A stretch of 64,000 nucleotides of DNA from Pseudoxanthomonas broegbernensis (GTDB lineage: Bacteria; Pseudomonadota; Gammaproteobacteria; Xanthomonadales; Xanthomonadaceae), in the NCBI RefSeq assembly GCF_014202435.1, contig NZ_JACHGU010000002.1, positions 186,001 to 250,000 of the forward strand, given 5' to 3'. The translations under genes were made by a program, and so were the position numbers. Numbering within the stretch: position 1 is the first letter of the stretch; each line of letters opens with the position of its first letter. This document shows, piece after piece, positions 43,082-53,886 of this stretch. The notes under the pieces were generated by a model. That model was given only the letters and a program-made list of their open reading frames with translations. It was not told where the DNA came from and searched no databases.

Positions 43082-43969
43082 ATGACCATGTCCCCGTCCG
43101 CAGGCGCCCGCTTCCGCGCCGCGCTGACCGCCGAGTCGCCGCTGCAGGTGATCGGCGCGATCAACGCCAACCACGCCCTGCTGGCGCGGCGTGCCGGCTA
43201 TCGGGCGATCTACCTGTCGGGCGGCGGCGTGGCCGCCGGTTCGCTGGGCCTGCCGGACCTCGGCATCAACACGCTTGAGGATGTGTTGATCGACACCCGC
43301 CGCATCACCGACGTGTGCGAGCTGCCGCTGCTGGTGGACATCGACACCGGCTTCGGACCGAGCGCATTCAACATCCAGCGCACGGTCAAGTCGCTGATCA
43401 AGGCCGGCGCGGCGGCCTGCCACATCGAGGACCAGGTGGGCGCCAAGCGCTGCGGCCACCGGCCCGGCAAGGAGATCGTGCCGGTGGCCGAGATGGTCGA
43501 CCGGGTCAAGGCCGCGGCCGACGCGAAGACCGATCCGGACTTCTTCCTCATCGCGCGCACCGACGCCATCCAGGTCGACGGGGTGGACGCGGCCATCGAG
43601 CGCGCCATCGCCTGCGTGGAGGCCGGCGCCGACGGCGTCTTCGCCGAGGCCGCCTACGACCTGGACACCTATCGCCGCTTCGCCGGGGCGGTGAAGGCGC
43701 CGGTGCTGGCCAACATCACCGAGTTCGGCAGCACCCCGCTGTTCTCCCGCGAGGAGCTGGCCGCGGCCGGCGTGGCGATCCAGTTGTTCCCGCTGTCCGC
43801 GTTCCGCGCGGCCAACCGGGCCGCCGAGCGCGTCTACGAGGCCATCCGCCGCGACGGCCACCAGCGCGGCGTGGTCGACGCCATGCAGACACGCGAGGAA
43901 CTGTACGAGCGCATCGGCTACCACGCCTTCGAGCGCAGGCTCGATGCGCTGTCGGCGGCGAAGCGATAG
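43082..43969 (+). CDS. prpB: Methylisocitrate lyase
   Basis: Final step of the methylcitrate cycle: 2-methylisocitrate to pyruvate plus succinate. 295 residues of the ICL/PEP mutase superfamily. Motifs: SGGG (46-49), metal-binding DIDTGFG (Asp86, Asp88) and KRCGH (122-126) with catalytic Cys124. The start at 43082 has GAGG at 43071-43074. The frame is also open through the hexamer repeat to a GTG at 42953, which would add a Cys-Arg repeat; that start is rejected because the extension is unlike any lyase N-terminus. First gene of prpBC. Confidence 0.95.
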   Translation: MTMSPSAGARFRAALTAESPLQVIGAINANHALLARRAGYRAIYLSGGGVAAGSLGLPDLGINTLEDVLIDTRRITDVCELPLLVDIDTGFGPSAFNIQRTVKSLIKAGAAACHIEDQVGAKRCGHRPGKEIVPVAEMVDRVKAAADAKTDPDFFLIARTDAIQVDGVDAAIERAIACVEAGADGVFAEAAYDLDTYRRFAGAVKAPVLANITEFGSTPLFSREELAAAGVAIQLFPLSAFRAANRAAERVYEAIRRDGHQRGVVDAMQTREELYERIGYHAFERRLDALSAAKR

Positions 43970-44020
43970 CCTCGTCCCTCAGCCTTGAGGCAACCAGGCA
44001 ACAGGACCGGGAGCACTCCG

Positions 44021-45178
44021 ATGAGCGAAGCCACCCCTGCCGCATTCAAGCCGAAGAAGTCGGTCGCACTGAGCGGCACGGTCGCCGGCAACACCGCGCT
44101 GTGCACCGTCGGCCGCAGCGGCAACGACCTGCACTACCGCGGCTACGACATCCTCGACCTGGCCACGGCCAGCGAGTTCGAGGAGGTGGCCCACTTGCTG
44201 GTCCACGGCACCCTGCCCAACCGCGCCGAGCTGGCCGGCTACAAGGCCAGGCTGAAATCGCTGCGCGGCATTCCCGCCGCGGTGAAGGCGGTGCTGGAAC
44301 GGTTGCCGCCCTCGGCGCATCCGATGGACGTGATGCGCACCGGCGTATCGGCGCTGGGCTGCGTCTGCCCGGAAAAGGACGACCACGGCCATCCCGGCGC
44401 GCGCGACATCGCCGACAAGCTGATGGCCAGCCTCGGCTCGATGCTGCTGTACTGGTACCACTACAGCCACAACGGCCGCCGCATCGAGGAAACGGCGCCC
44501 GGGGAAGACTCCATCGGCGGCCACTTCCTGCACCTGCTGCATGGCCGGGAACCGCACGAATCGTGGGTGCGTGCGATGCACACCTCGTTGATCCTCTATG
44601 CCGAGCACGAGTTCAACGCCTCCACCTTCGCCGCGCGGGTGATCGCCGGTACCGGCAGCGACATGCATAGCTGCATCGCCGGGGCGATCGGCGCGCTGCG
44701 CGGGCCCAGGCACGGCGGCGCCAACGAGGTCGCCTTCGAGGTGCAGCAGCGCTACGACACCCCCGACGAGGCCGAGGCCGACATCCGGGCGCGGGTGGAG
44801 CGCAAGGAAGTGGTGATCGGCTTCGGTCACCCGGTCTACACCGTGGGCGATCCGCGCAACCAGGTGATCAAGCAGGTGGCGCGCGAACTGTCGGACGAGC
44901 AGTCCAACCGGAAGATGTTCGACATCGCCGAGCGGCTGGAAACGGTGATGTGGGACATCAAGAGGATGTTCCCGAACCTGGACTGGTTCAGCGCGGTCAG
45001 CTACCACATGATGGGCGTGCCCACGGCCATGTTCACCCCGCTGTTCGTGCTGGCCCGCACGTCCGGCTGGAGCGCGCACGTGATCGAGCAGCGGGCCGAC
45101 GGCAAGATCATCCGGCCCAGCGCCCACTACACCGGCCCGGAGAACCGGGAGTTCGTGCCGCTCGACCGGCGGGGGTGA
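44021..45178 (+). CDS. prpC: 2-methylcitrate synthase
   Basis: Condenses propionyl-CoA with oxaloacetate; 385 residues. Catalytic residues: His196 ([10 protein letters not shown]), His231 (RGPRHGG), Asp321 (PNLDWF). The assignment to PrpC rather than GltA rests on the short length and on linkage to prpB. The start at 44021 has GGGAGC upstream. 51 bases separate it from prpB, so co-transcription is likely. No acnD, prpF or prpD follows in the window; a gene of unknown function does. Confidence 0.94.
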   Translation: MSEATPAAFKPKKSVALSGTVAGNTALCTVGRSGNDLHYRGYDILDLATASEFEEVAHLLVHGTLPNRAELAGYKARLKSLRGIPAAVKAVLERLPPSAHPMDVMRTGVSALGCVCPEKDDHGHPGARDIADKLMASLGSMLLYWYHYSHNGRRIEETAPGEDSIGGHFLHLLHGREPHESWVRAMHTSLILYAEHEFNASTFAARVIAGTGSDMHSCIAGAIGALRGPRHGGANEVAFEVQQRYDTPDEAEADIRARVERKEVVIGFGHPVYTVGDPRNQVIKQVARELSDEQSNRKMFDIAERLETVMWDIKRMFPNLDWFSAVSYHMMGVPTAMFTPLFVLARTSGWSAHVIEQRADGKIIRPSAHYTGPENREFVPLDRRG

Positions 45179-45213
45179 TAAGGTTGGGAGATGCGTATTC
45201 CTGGGGGGGAACG

Positions 45214-45798
45214 ATGCGCGAGGGGATCTATCGCAAGACCGACGCCGGCCGGGACGAGATCCGCGACCGTGGGCGGCGCCTGCCGCCGCCGCTGCGGACC
45301 GTCCTGCTGATGGTGGACGGGCAGCGCACGTTGTCCGAGCTGCGCGAGCTGGCTACCGGCGTGCGAGCCCAGGAGGACGCGCTGGAGCGTCTGTTGGCAG
45401 AGGAGCTGATCGAGCTGGTGCCCAGCGGCTTCGACGCCGCCGGCCTGATGCGGGCGTTGGGGCCTGCGGCGCCGGCAACTGCGGCCGCCGCCGTCCCGCC
45501 TTCGCCTTCGCCACCTTCGCCCGCAGCGGTAGAGGCAGTGGAAGAGGAGCCGGCCGCGGCTGCGCCGGCCGGCACGCCCGGCGACACGGACCGCTACGTC
45601 CGCTTACACACGGAAATGAGCGAGGCCGTGCGCGGCCATCTGGGGCTGCGCGGCTATTTCCTGCAGTTGAAGATCGAGCGCTGCAAGGACCTGGGCGCGC
45701 TGCAGGGGGTGCTGCCCGAGTTGCGCCAGGCGCTGGCCAAGGGCAAGGGCGAGGCGTTCGCCACCGACTGGGAAGCGCGCCTGGCCGATCCCGGCTGA
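45214..45798 (+). CDS. Protein of unknown function with a winged-helix-like N-terminus
   Basis: 194 residues, not recognised. Residues about 20-70 (RTVLLMVDGQRTLSELRELA, then a second helix pair ending EELIELV) resemble a small winged-helix fold. A Pro/Ala-rich linker spans about 75-118, and a second helical region of about 65 residues starts near DRYVRLHTEMSEAVRGHLG. No signal peptide or membrane segment. The start at 45214 follows GGGGGGGA. It lies 35 bases after prpC on the same strand and could be co-transcribed; a link with propionate metabolism is only positional. Confidence 0.75.
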   Translation: MREGIYRKTDAGRDEIRDRGRRLPPPLRTVLLMVDGQRTLSELRELATGVRAQEDALERLLAEELIELVPSGFDAAGLMRALGPAAPATAAAAVPPSPSPPSPAAVEAVEEEPAAAAPAGTPGDTDRYVRLHTEMSEAVRGHLGLRGYFLQLKIERCKDLGALQGVLPELRQALAKGKGEAFATDWEARLADPG

Positions 45799-45844
45799 CC
45801 AGCGGGCGCCGCCCGCAAGGGCAGGGCGCCGCCGGGCGGGAGGG

Positions 45845-46456
45845 TCAGGCCAGGCCCTCGGTGCGCAATGCGCGTTGTACGCCGGCATCGGCCTGCATGC
45901 GCTGGCGGAAGCCGGCCAGCCGGTCCAGGCCGGCCAGGTCCACACCGAAGCGCTCGGCCCAGGACAGGGTCACGAACAGGTAGGGGTCGGCGAAGCTGCG
46001 GAAGCCGGCCAGCCAGTCGCGGCCGTCCAGGCGCGCATCCGCGGTTTCGTACAGCCCGCGCAAGCGCTTGCGCGTGGAGGCCGCCAGCGCCTCGTGCTGC
46101 GCCGGGTCGGCGATGAACAAGGCCGGTGCGAACAGCGGCCGGAACGCCGGGTGCAGGTCGGAGTTGACGAAGGACAGCCAGCGGGTGGCTTCGCCCCGCT
46201 GCCGGGCGCTGCCGTCGCCGGCCAGGCCGGCCTGCGGGAAGCTGTCGGCGATGTAGCCGACGATGGCGGCGTTCTGGGTGAGGACGAAGTCCCCGTCGAC
46301 CAGCACCGGCACCGAGCCGGCGGGATTCAGGGCGCGGAATGCGGGTGCCTTCATCCGCTCGGCGTCCATCACCTCCACGTCGAACGGCTGGCCGGTCCAG
46401 CACAGGTCGATATGGACTGCGGTGGAGCAGGCGCCGGACTTGGTATAGAGCTTCAT
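45845..46456 (-). CDS. Glutathione S-transferase
   Basis: 203 residues, cytoplasmic. The N-terminal thioredoxin-like domain starts MKLYTKSGACSTAVHI; Cys10 is placed as in beta-class bacterial GSTs. NPAGSVPVLVDGD carries the cis-Pro, and LTQNAAIVGYIAD the glutathione-binding segment. The C-terminal domain is all-helical (DWLAGFRSFADPYLF). Substrate unknown. It is convergent with the 194-residue unknown gene, with 46 bases between the stops. Confidence 0.9.
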   Translation of the reverse strand: MKLYTKSGACSTAVHIDLCWTGQPFDVEVMDAERMKAPAFRALNPAGSVPVLVDGDFVLTQNAAIVGYIADSFPQAGLAGDGSARQRGEATRWLSFVNSDLHPAFRPLFAPALFIADPAQHEALAASTRKRLRGLYETADARLDGRDWLAGFRSFADPYLFVTLSWAERFGVDLAGLDRLAGFRQRMQADAGVQRALRTEGLA

Positions 46457-46552
46457 GCGGGGATCCTCGTGCAGAAACGGAACGGACCCGCGATTATGCG
46501 GGCCCGTGCCGTGTCGTGCGCGTGGTCTGCCGGCGGTGCCGGGAGCGGCGGA

Positions 46553-47008
46553 TCAGGTGCGCGGGCGCAGCCGCTGGACCCGGTAGAAGGTGTGGTCGCC
46601 GATGGTCGCCACCTGGTAGGCGTTGCTCCAGCTCGGGCTGGCGATGGCGTGGGCGGCGAAGTGGCTGGCGCCGGGGACGATCTCCTCGCGCTGGCCCAGC
46701 GGCAGCGCCCAGTTGCGCTCGGCGCGCAGGGCCACGTCGATCGAGCGGTTCCAGGCGTCCAGGTTCCGCAGCCGGGTATTGGGCGAGACGATGGTGGGCG
46801 CGAACTGCTTGCGGGCGGTGACCACGTCGCACATCGATTCGCCCCACAGGCCGCTGTCGCGGCGGCGCAGGGCGACCTCGGCCACCGCCTGCTGGCCGCG
46901 CACGCTCTGGTCGCGGGCTTCCAGGTACACGGTGGTGCTCAGGCACAGCGAGTCGGCGGCCGGCTGCGGCAGGAGCTGCGACAGCCAGAGGATCCATGCC
47001 AGTTTCAT
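46553..47008 (-). CDS. SleB-family cell wall hydrolase
   Basis: 151 residues with an N-terminal signal sequence (MKLAWILWLSQLLPQPAADS). The hydrolase-2 fold is recognised from CLSTTVYLEARDQSVRGQQA with the probable catalytic Glu30, and from PGASHFAAHAIASPSW and IGDHTFYRV at the C-terminus. Family members are peptidoglycan lytic enzymes first studied in spore germination; in a non-spore-former it is presumably a periplasmic wall hydrolase. The start at 47008 has AAGGAG upstream; an earlier in-frame ATG at 47080 lacks a signal sequence at its beginning. Confidence 0.85.
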   Translation of the reverse strand: MKLAWILWLSQLLPQPAADSLCLSTTVYLEARDQSVRGQQAVAEVALRRRDSGLWGESMCDVVTARKQFAPTIVSPNTRLRNLDAWNRSIDVALRAERNWALPLGQREEIVPGASHFAAHAIASPSWSNAYQVATIGDHTFYRVQRLRPRT

Positions 47009-47412
47009 TCGTTTTCTCCTTGCTCCGTCTTCGCCGCCCGGCTGCCTTCCTCCACGTGCGGGAGGAAGCTGGCGGGTCATGGCGCGGCGTCATGGGGAGG
47101 CGGCCTTCCGCGGGTCGCCCGGGATGTCGGCCAACGAAGGGCCGGCGGGTCCGCCAGTTGAATAGGGGCGGATCAGAGGTGGCGCGCAAGATAGAGGCGC
47201 TTTGCAGAACGAAAACTGAACATCCTGGCTTGACAACCGGCTTCGGTACAGATTCCGGAATGGGGCGCCCCCCGGCCGCGAGCGGGCAGGCGGCCGGCCA
47301 GGACGGGCGTCGGGACCCAAGGTGGAATGGAGCGGGCCCGGCGCAGAAAGGGGTTCCGGAGGCCGGGCATGCACTCGGGGTCAAGCCCCCGGCCTTGTCC
47401 TTCTGGTGGCGC
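47009..47412. other. Intergenic region with no supported gene
   Basis: 404 bases between the SleB-like gene and fadH (both - strand). A TTGACA at 47230-47235 (+ strand) has no -10 at normal spacing. An imperfect GC inverted repeat around 47360-47394 could terminate fadH transcription but lacks a T tail on that strand. Confidence 0.4.
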
Positions 47413-49527
<2,115 letters not shown>

Positions 49528-50187
49528 TCAGCGTGCCTGCGCCGGGCGCGGGCCGCGGTCGAACAGGGGCAGGGCGATGCCGCACAGCGGCCCGATCAGC
49601 AGGGCGAAGGCCAGGGTGCCCCAGCCGACGTCGCCGCCCAGCCACCACCCCACCGCCAGCACCGACGTCTCCAGCAGGGTGCGGACCCGCCAGATCGGCT
49701 GGCCGGTGCGCGCGTTCAGGCCGGTCATCAGCCCGTCGCGCGGGCCCGGCCCGAAATGCGCGCCGATGTACAGGCCGGTGCCGACCGCCAGCAACACCAG
49801 GCCCGCGGTGAACAGCGAAAGCCGGCCGGCCGGCGTGGTCGCCGCGGGAATCAGCCACAGCCCCCATTGCGCGCTGGGGCCGATCAGCAGTGCGTTCAGT
49901 ACGGTGCCCAGGCCCGGCTTCTGCCGCAGCGGCCACCACAGCAGCAACACGGCGATCCCGACCAGGTTGGTGACCAGGCCGAACGCAAGCCCGCTGCGGA
50001 TCGACACGCCCTGGGCCAGCACATCCCAGGGCGCGATGCCGATGCCGCCCCGGATCATCAGCGAGGAGGCGATGCCGAACAGGAACAGCCCCAGCAGCAG
50101 TTGCAGCAGGCGTGCCGGCAGCCGAACCGGCGGGACGGCTTGCGCGCTGGACTCCGGCATCCGGCGCGTGATCGCGGGCTCGCTCAC
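49528..50187 (-). CDS. YczE/YitT-like integral membrane protein
   Basis: 219 residues with about five to six hydrophobic helices. The segment MIRGGIGIAPWDVLAQGVS and later GPGPRDGLMTGL are typical of YczE-like proteins, whose function is not established. I start at GTG 50187 because it overlaps the stop of the dehydrogenase by four bases (GTGA), indicating translational coupling; ATG 50160 is the alternative (210 residues). fadH begins 72 bases downstream on the same strand. Confidence 0.8.
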   Translation of the reverse strand: MSEPAITRRMPESSAQAVPPVRLPARLLQLLLGLFLFGIASSLMIRGGIGIAPWDVLAQGVSIRSGLAFGLVTNLVGIAVLLLWWPLRQKPGLGTVLNALLIGPSAQWGLWLIPAATTPAGRLSLFTAGLVLLAVGTGLYIGAHFGPGPRDGLMTGLNARTGQPIWRVRTLLETSVLAVGWWLGGDVGWGTLAFALLIGPLCGIALPLFDRGPRPAQAR

Positions 50188-51203
50188 GGCCACCCGGCCA
50201 GTGCCAGCTTGCCGATGACGGTCCCCGACTCCAGGCGCCGATGCGCCTCGCGCAGGCCGGCCGCGTCGATCGGCCCGAGCACCTGCGCGAGCGTGGCCTG
50301 CAGCTCGCCGGCCTCCACCAGGCTGCCCACCCGGCCCAGGATGCGGTGATGCTCGATCATGTCCGGGGTGCGGAAGCGCGGCCGGGCGAACATGAACTCC
50401 CAATGGATGCCGATGCACTTGGCCTTGTACGGATCGCCGATGCGCAGCGGGCCGGCCGGCTCGACGATCAGGCCCACGTGGCCCTGCGGTGCGAGCAACT
50501 GGCCCAGTTCGTCCCAGTACCGGTCGGTGTCGGCCAGGTTGATCGCGGCATGCACCTCCTCCAGGCCCAATGCCCGCACCTGCGGCGCCAGCGGTTGGCG
50601 GTGGTCGATGACGTGGTGGGCGCCCATCGACCGGCACCAGTCGCTGCTGCGCGGGCGCGAGGCGGTGGCCACCACGGTGAAGCCGGCGTGCCGCGCCAAC
50701 TGGATGGCGATGGAGCCCACGCCGCCGGCGCCGCCGATCACCAGCAGGCAGCGCCCGCCATTGTCGGCGTCGAAGTCGAAGGGCATGCGCTCGAACAGCA
50801 GCTCCCAGGCGGTGAGCGTGGTCAGCGGCAATGCCGCGGCCGCGGCGAAATCCAGCGTGGCCGGCTTGGCACCGGCCAGGCGTTCGTCGACCAGGTGGTA
50901 TTGCGCGTTGCAGCCGGGCCGGGTGACGTCGCCGGCGTAGTAGACCTCGTCGCCCGGACGGAACAGGGTGACGCCCGGACCGACCGCCTCGACCACGCCG
51001 GCGGCATCGAAGCCGAGCACTCGCGGCTGCGCCTCGACCTGCGGCCTGGGCGCACGCAGCTTGGTATCCACCGGATTGACCGAGACGGCCTCCACCCGCA
51101 CGCGCAGGTCCAGGTCGCCCGGCACCGGCTGCGGCAGCTCGACGTCCTGCAGCGAGAGCGGGTCGTCGATGGGCAGGTAGCGGGTCAGTGCGATGGCCTT
51201 CAT
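50184..51203 (-). CDS. Zinc-type alcohol dehydrogenase/quinone oxidoreductase family protein
   Basis: 339-residue medium-chain reductase. The N-terminal GroES-like part includes VEAVSVNPVDTKLR and RVLGFDAAGVVEAVGPGV; the nucleotide-binding motif is GGAGGVGS in LLVIGGAGGVGSIAIQLA. The four structural-zinc cysteines of classical ADHs are absent, so it is likely an NADPH-dependent zinc-free oxidoreductase despite the family name. Substrate unknown. Probably co-transcribed with the membrane protein, whose start overlaps its stop. Confidence 0.88.
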   Translation of the reverse strand: MKAIALTRYLPIDDPLSLQDVELPQPVPGDLDLRVRVEAVSVNPVDTKLRAPRPQVEAQPRVLGFDAAGVVEAVGPGVTLFRPGDEVYYAGDVTRPGCNAQYHLVDERLAGAKPATLDFAAAAALPLTTLTAWELLFERMPFDFDADNGGRCLLVIGGAGGVGSIAIQLARHAGFTVVATASRPRSSDWCRSMGAHHVIDHRQPLAPQVRALGLEEVHAAINLADTDRYWDELGQLLAPQGHVGLIVEPAGPLRIGDPYKAKCIGIHWEFMFARPRFRTPDMIEHHRILGRVGSLVEAGELQATLAQVLGPIDAAGLREAHRRLESGTVIGKLALAGWP

Positions 51204-51701
51204 GGGCGGCTCCGTTCTGCGGCCTGGACGCCGGCCATCATACGCATCGGGTCGCTCCGCGATCCGGCCCGGAACGGTCCTTGAGGCAGGTGCAGGCGCG
51301 CCTTCATGCCTTGCCGAAGGTGCCGGATTCCGGCCTCGTCCGGGATCGCAGGCTCCGGGTCGATGCGGGCGACGCGTCCGTGCTGCCGCGCCAGTCGCTG
51401 GCCTGGCGGGTCATGGTCGGCAAGCGTGCGGAGGCGCCGGCACGACACCGGTCCGGCAGCGCATCGCTAGGTGAACGAAAGCTTGCCGGGCGAGCTGGAT
51501 GGCTCCACCAGGCCCGGCGATTTTCACATGTTATGGTACTGTTAACGCCGTCTTCACCCGGTCCCGCCTACCCTTCGCGGCGACGACGTGACAGAACGGC
51601 CGTCAGGGATGTCCGCTGCCGCAAGCAGCGATGTCTATATACGAGAACCCTGAGGCACCCGAAGGTTTCTTCGATCCCCCTGAATCATCAAGGAGCTATA
51701 G
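51204..51701. other. Intergenic region upstream of ompA
   Basis: 498 bases between divergent genes. No reading frame I can support. AT-rich patches occur at about 51524-51549 (TTTTCACATGTTATGGTACT region) and at TATATA 51636-51641, either of which could contain the ompA promoter; neither has a clear -35 partner. The RBS AAGGAG lies at 51689-51694. Confidence 0.4.
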
Positions 51702-52799
51702 ATGAACAAGAAACTTCTGACTGCTGCGTTGATCGGCGGCCTCGCCGTTTCGCAGCTCGCCTCCGCGCAGGAGTTCGACGACCGCTGGTACCTGACCGGC
51801 GCGGTCGGCTTCAACGTGCAGGACAACGACCGCGGCACCGAAGACGCGCTGTTCGGCACCCTGGGCCTGGGCAAGTTCATCAGCCCGAGCTGGTCGGTCG
51901 ATGGCGAACTGAACTACCAGAACCCCGGTTTCGAGGCCAACCAGGACCTCAACTGGAGCCAATACGGCGTGTCGCTGGACTTCCGCCGCCACTTCATCAA
52001 CGAAGCCCGCGGCTGGAATCCCTACCTGCTGTTCGGCGTCGGCTACCAGCGCTCGGAAGAAGAGTTCGACAGGTTCCCGAACCCGGATTCGCCGGGCAAG
52101 CGCAAGGACGGCAACCTGGCCGCCAAGGTCGGCGTCGGCCTGCAGACCACGTTCAACCAGCGCGCCGCCGTCCGTGCCGAGCTGGCCTACCGCGGCGATT
52201 TCGACGACCAGAGCGTCGGCGGTGCGGGTGAGGACTGGTTCGGCGACGTGCTGGCTTCGGTCGGCATCGTGATCCCGCTGGGCCCGGCTCCGGTCTCCGC
52301 CCCGCCGCCGGCTCCGGCTCCGGTCGCGCCGAGCTGCGCGGACCTGGACGACGACGGCGACGGCGTCAACAACTGCGACGACAGGTGCCCCGGCTCGCAG
52401 GCCGGCCAGGCGATCGGTCCGGACGGTTGCCCGGTGCCGGTCTCCATCGACCTGAAGGGCGTGAACTTCGACTTCGACAAGTCCACCCTGCGTCCCGACG
52501 CGGTCGCGATCCTGTCCGAGGCCACCGAGATCCTGAAGCGTTACCCGGATCTGCGCGTGGAAGTGGCCGGTCACACCGACTCGAAGGGTACCGATGCCTA
52601 CAACCAGGCCCTGTCCGAGCGCCGCGCCAAGGCGGTGTACGACTACCTGACCAACAACGGCGTCAGCGGTTCGCGTCTGGTCGGCCCGGTGGGCTACGGC
52701 GAGAGCCGCCCGATCGCTCCGAACGCCAACCCGGATGGTTCCGACAATCCGGAAGGCCGCGCGAAGAACCGTCGCACCGAGCTGAACGTCCAGAACTGA
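51702..52799 (+). CDS. OmpA-family outer membrane protein
   Basis: 365 residues. Signal peptide MNKKLLTAALIGGLAVSQLA, cleaved after SA near residue 22. A predicted beta-barrel follows to about 195, then a Pro/Ala linker (APPPAPAPVAPS), a calcium-type TSP3 segment DLDDDGDGVNNCDDRCPGS with a Cys cluster, and a peptidoglycan-binding OmpA domain from about 255 (FDFDKSTLRPDA, VAGHTDSKGTDAYN, LSERRAKAV). It links the outer membrane to peptidoglycan. Monocistronic, with a strong terminator. Confidence 0.94.
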   Translation: MNKKLLTAALIGGLAVSQLASAQEFDDRWYLTGAVGFNVQDNDRGTEDALFGTLGLGKFISPSWSVDGELNYQNPGFEANQDLNWSQYGVSLDFRRHFINEARGWNPYLLFGVGYQRSEEEFDRFPNPDSPGKRKDGNLAAKVGVGLQTTFNQRAAVRAELAYRGDFDDQSVGGAGEDWFGDVLASVGIVIPLGPAPVSAPPPAPAPVAPSCADLDDDGDGVNNCDDRCPGSQAGQAIGPDGCPVPVSIDLKGVNFDFDKSTLRPDAVAILSEATEILKRYPDLRVEVAGHTDSKGTDAYNQALSERRAKAVYDYLTNNGVSGSRLVGPVGYGESRPIAPNANPDGSDNPEGRAKNRRTELNVQN

Positions 52800-52827
52800 G
52801 TGACGTCCGCTCGCGGTCGAGTGAACG

Positions 52828-52859
52828 CGGGGCCCGGCAATGCCGGGCCCCGTTTTTTT
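52828..52859 (+). terminator. Intrinsic terminator after ompA
   Basis: CGGGGCCCGGC (52828-52838) pairs with GCCGGGCCCCG (52842-52852), followed by seven Ts. Perfect 11-bp stem; the strongest terminator in the window. Confidence 0.95.
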
Positions 52860-52997
52860 GTGCCGGCCATGCAAGGCCCGCATGGGCCGATGCGCCTTCG
52901 CAGGCGACGCGCTGCAGCATGCATCGGCCGATGCACGCGCGTCGTCCTTGAATCGGTCCATGGCGCTGCCTACACTCGGTCACTGTCCTGGAGACCC

Positions 52998-53498
52998 ATG
53001 CCCATGCACGCTTTCGCCGTGGCCGGATTGCTGGCCCTCACCTTCGCCCCGGCCGCTGCCACCGCCGCGGTGAGTTGCTCCGGATCGGCCGTGCCGCAGC
53101 CCCTGCAACTGCCGTCCACGGTGGTGGCGCCGGTGGCGCCCGAACTGGGCGCGCGCGCTTCGCAACTGGGGATGCCCTCGGGCGTGCTGGCCCCGGCCAG
53201 CGATGCTTCGCAGTCCCTGGACCGGGTGTTGCTGCGCCTGCGCATCGAGGGTTGCCGCAACGTCGCCCAGGCATTGCCGGCCGCACCTGTGGCGGCCAAC
53301 CCGGACGATCCGGCCGCCTACAAGCCGCAGACCGAATTCGACAACACGCCCTGGCGCTTCGACATGAGCCAGGGGGGCAAGCGCATGACCGCCGACGAGT
53401 TCGACGCCTGGATGAAGGCGCGCGGCGTGCGCGTGGCCAAGGGCGCGCCGAGCGCGGCGCCGGCGGAAGCGCCCGTGGCACCGGCCGCCACGGAATGA
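52998..53498 (+). CDS. Exported protein of unknown function with FDAWMKARG motif
   Basis: 166 residues. The start at 52998 (or 53004) gives a signal peptide MPMHAFAVAGLLALTFAPAA with cleavage near ATA. A low-complexity Ala/Pro-rich mature part follows, with two Cys. Near the C-terminus is the motif WRFDMSQGGKRMTADEFDAW continuing MKARGVRVAKG, then a Pro/Ala tail. The same motif ends the next gene. RBS CTGGAGAC at 52988-52995. No function can be assigned; the open frame extends back to 52800 through the ompA terminator, which I do not count as coding. Confidence 0.75.
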   Translation: MPMHAFAVAGLLALTFAPAAATAAVSCSGSAVPQPLQLPSTVVAPVAPELGARASQLGMPSGVLAPASDASQSLDRVLLRLRIEGCRNVAQALPAAPVAANPDDPAAYKPQTEFDNTPWRFDMSQGGKRMTADEFDAWMKARGVRVAKGAPSAAPAEAPVAPAATE

Positions 53499-53607
53499 TC
53501 GCTCCGCGACGATGACGCTGCGCGTGCCGCGAGCAGGGCATCGGCCCGGCGCGGCGCGCCGGCGCGCACGGCACGGGGAGGGGGCGATCGCGGGGGAAGC
53601 TGCCCTG

Positions 53608-53850
53608 GTGCCTTCGATCCGCTTCCTCCAGGCATGGGTCGCCCTGGGCCTGATCGCTGCCTGCGCTCCAGCGAAGGACCGGCCCGCGGCCGGGGAGGGG
53701 GTGGTCGTCCGCAGCGAAGATCCGCTGGACTATCGCTTCGACATGCAACAGGACGGGCGCGGGATGAGCGCGGACCAGTTCGATGCCTGGATGAAGGCAC
53801 GCGGGATCCGCATCGCCAAGGGCGTGCCTGCGCGGCACCTCCGCAAATAG
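53608..53850 (+). CDS. Small putative lipoprotein with FDAWMKARG motif
   Basis: 80 residues from a GTG start (MPSIRFLQAWVALGLIAAC), preceded by GGGGGAAG at 53592-53599. The signal ends in a lipobox IAAC, so Cys19 would be lipidated. The mature protein is short and ends in YRFDMQQDGRGMSADQFDAW, then MKARGIRIAKG, clearly related to the end of the preceding gene. An ATG at 53512 would add 32 Arg-rich residues before the signal and is rejected. Function unknown. It is convergent with kbl. Confidence 0.7.
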   Translation: MPSIRFLQAWVALGLIAACAPAKDRPAAGEGVVVRSEDPLDYRFDMQQDGRGMSADQFDAWMKARGIRIAKGVPARHLRK

Positions 53851-53886
53851 ACCGCGCGGTACGCCGGCACGGATCGGGGGCACGGA

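Noticed and set aside
47230-47258. Sigma-70 promoter or small RNA from TTGACA at 47230
   Set aside because: No -10 element at 16-18 bases; no terminator downstream on that strand that would define a small RNA.
53512-53607. ATG 53512 as start of the small lipoprotein gene
   Set aside because: It would place 32 mostly Arg/Ala residues before the signal sequence and hide the lipobox; GTG 53608 has a well-spaced RBS.
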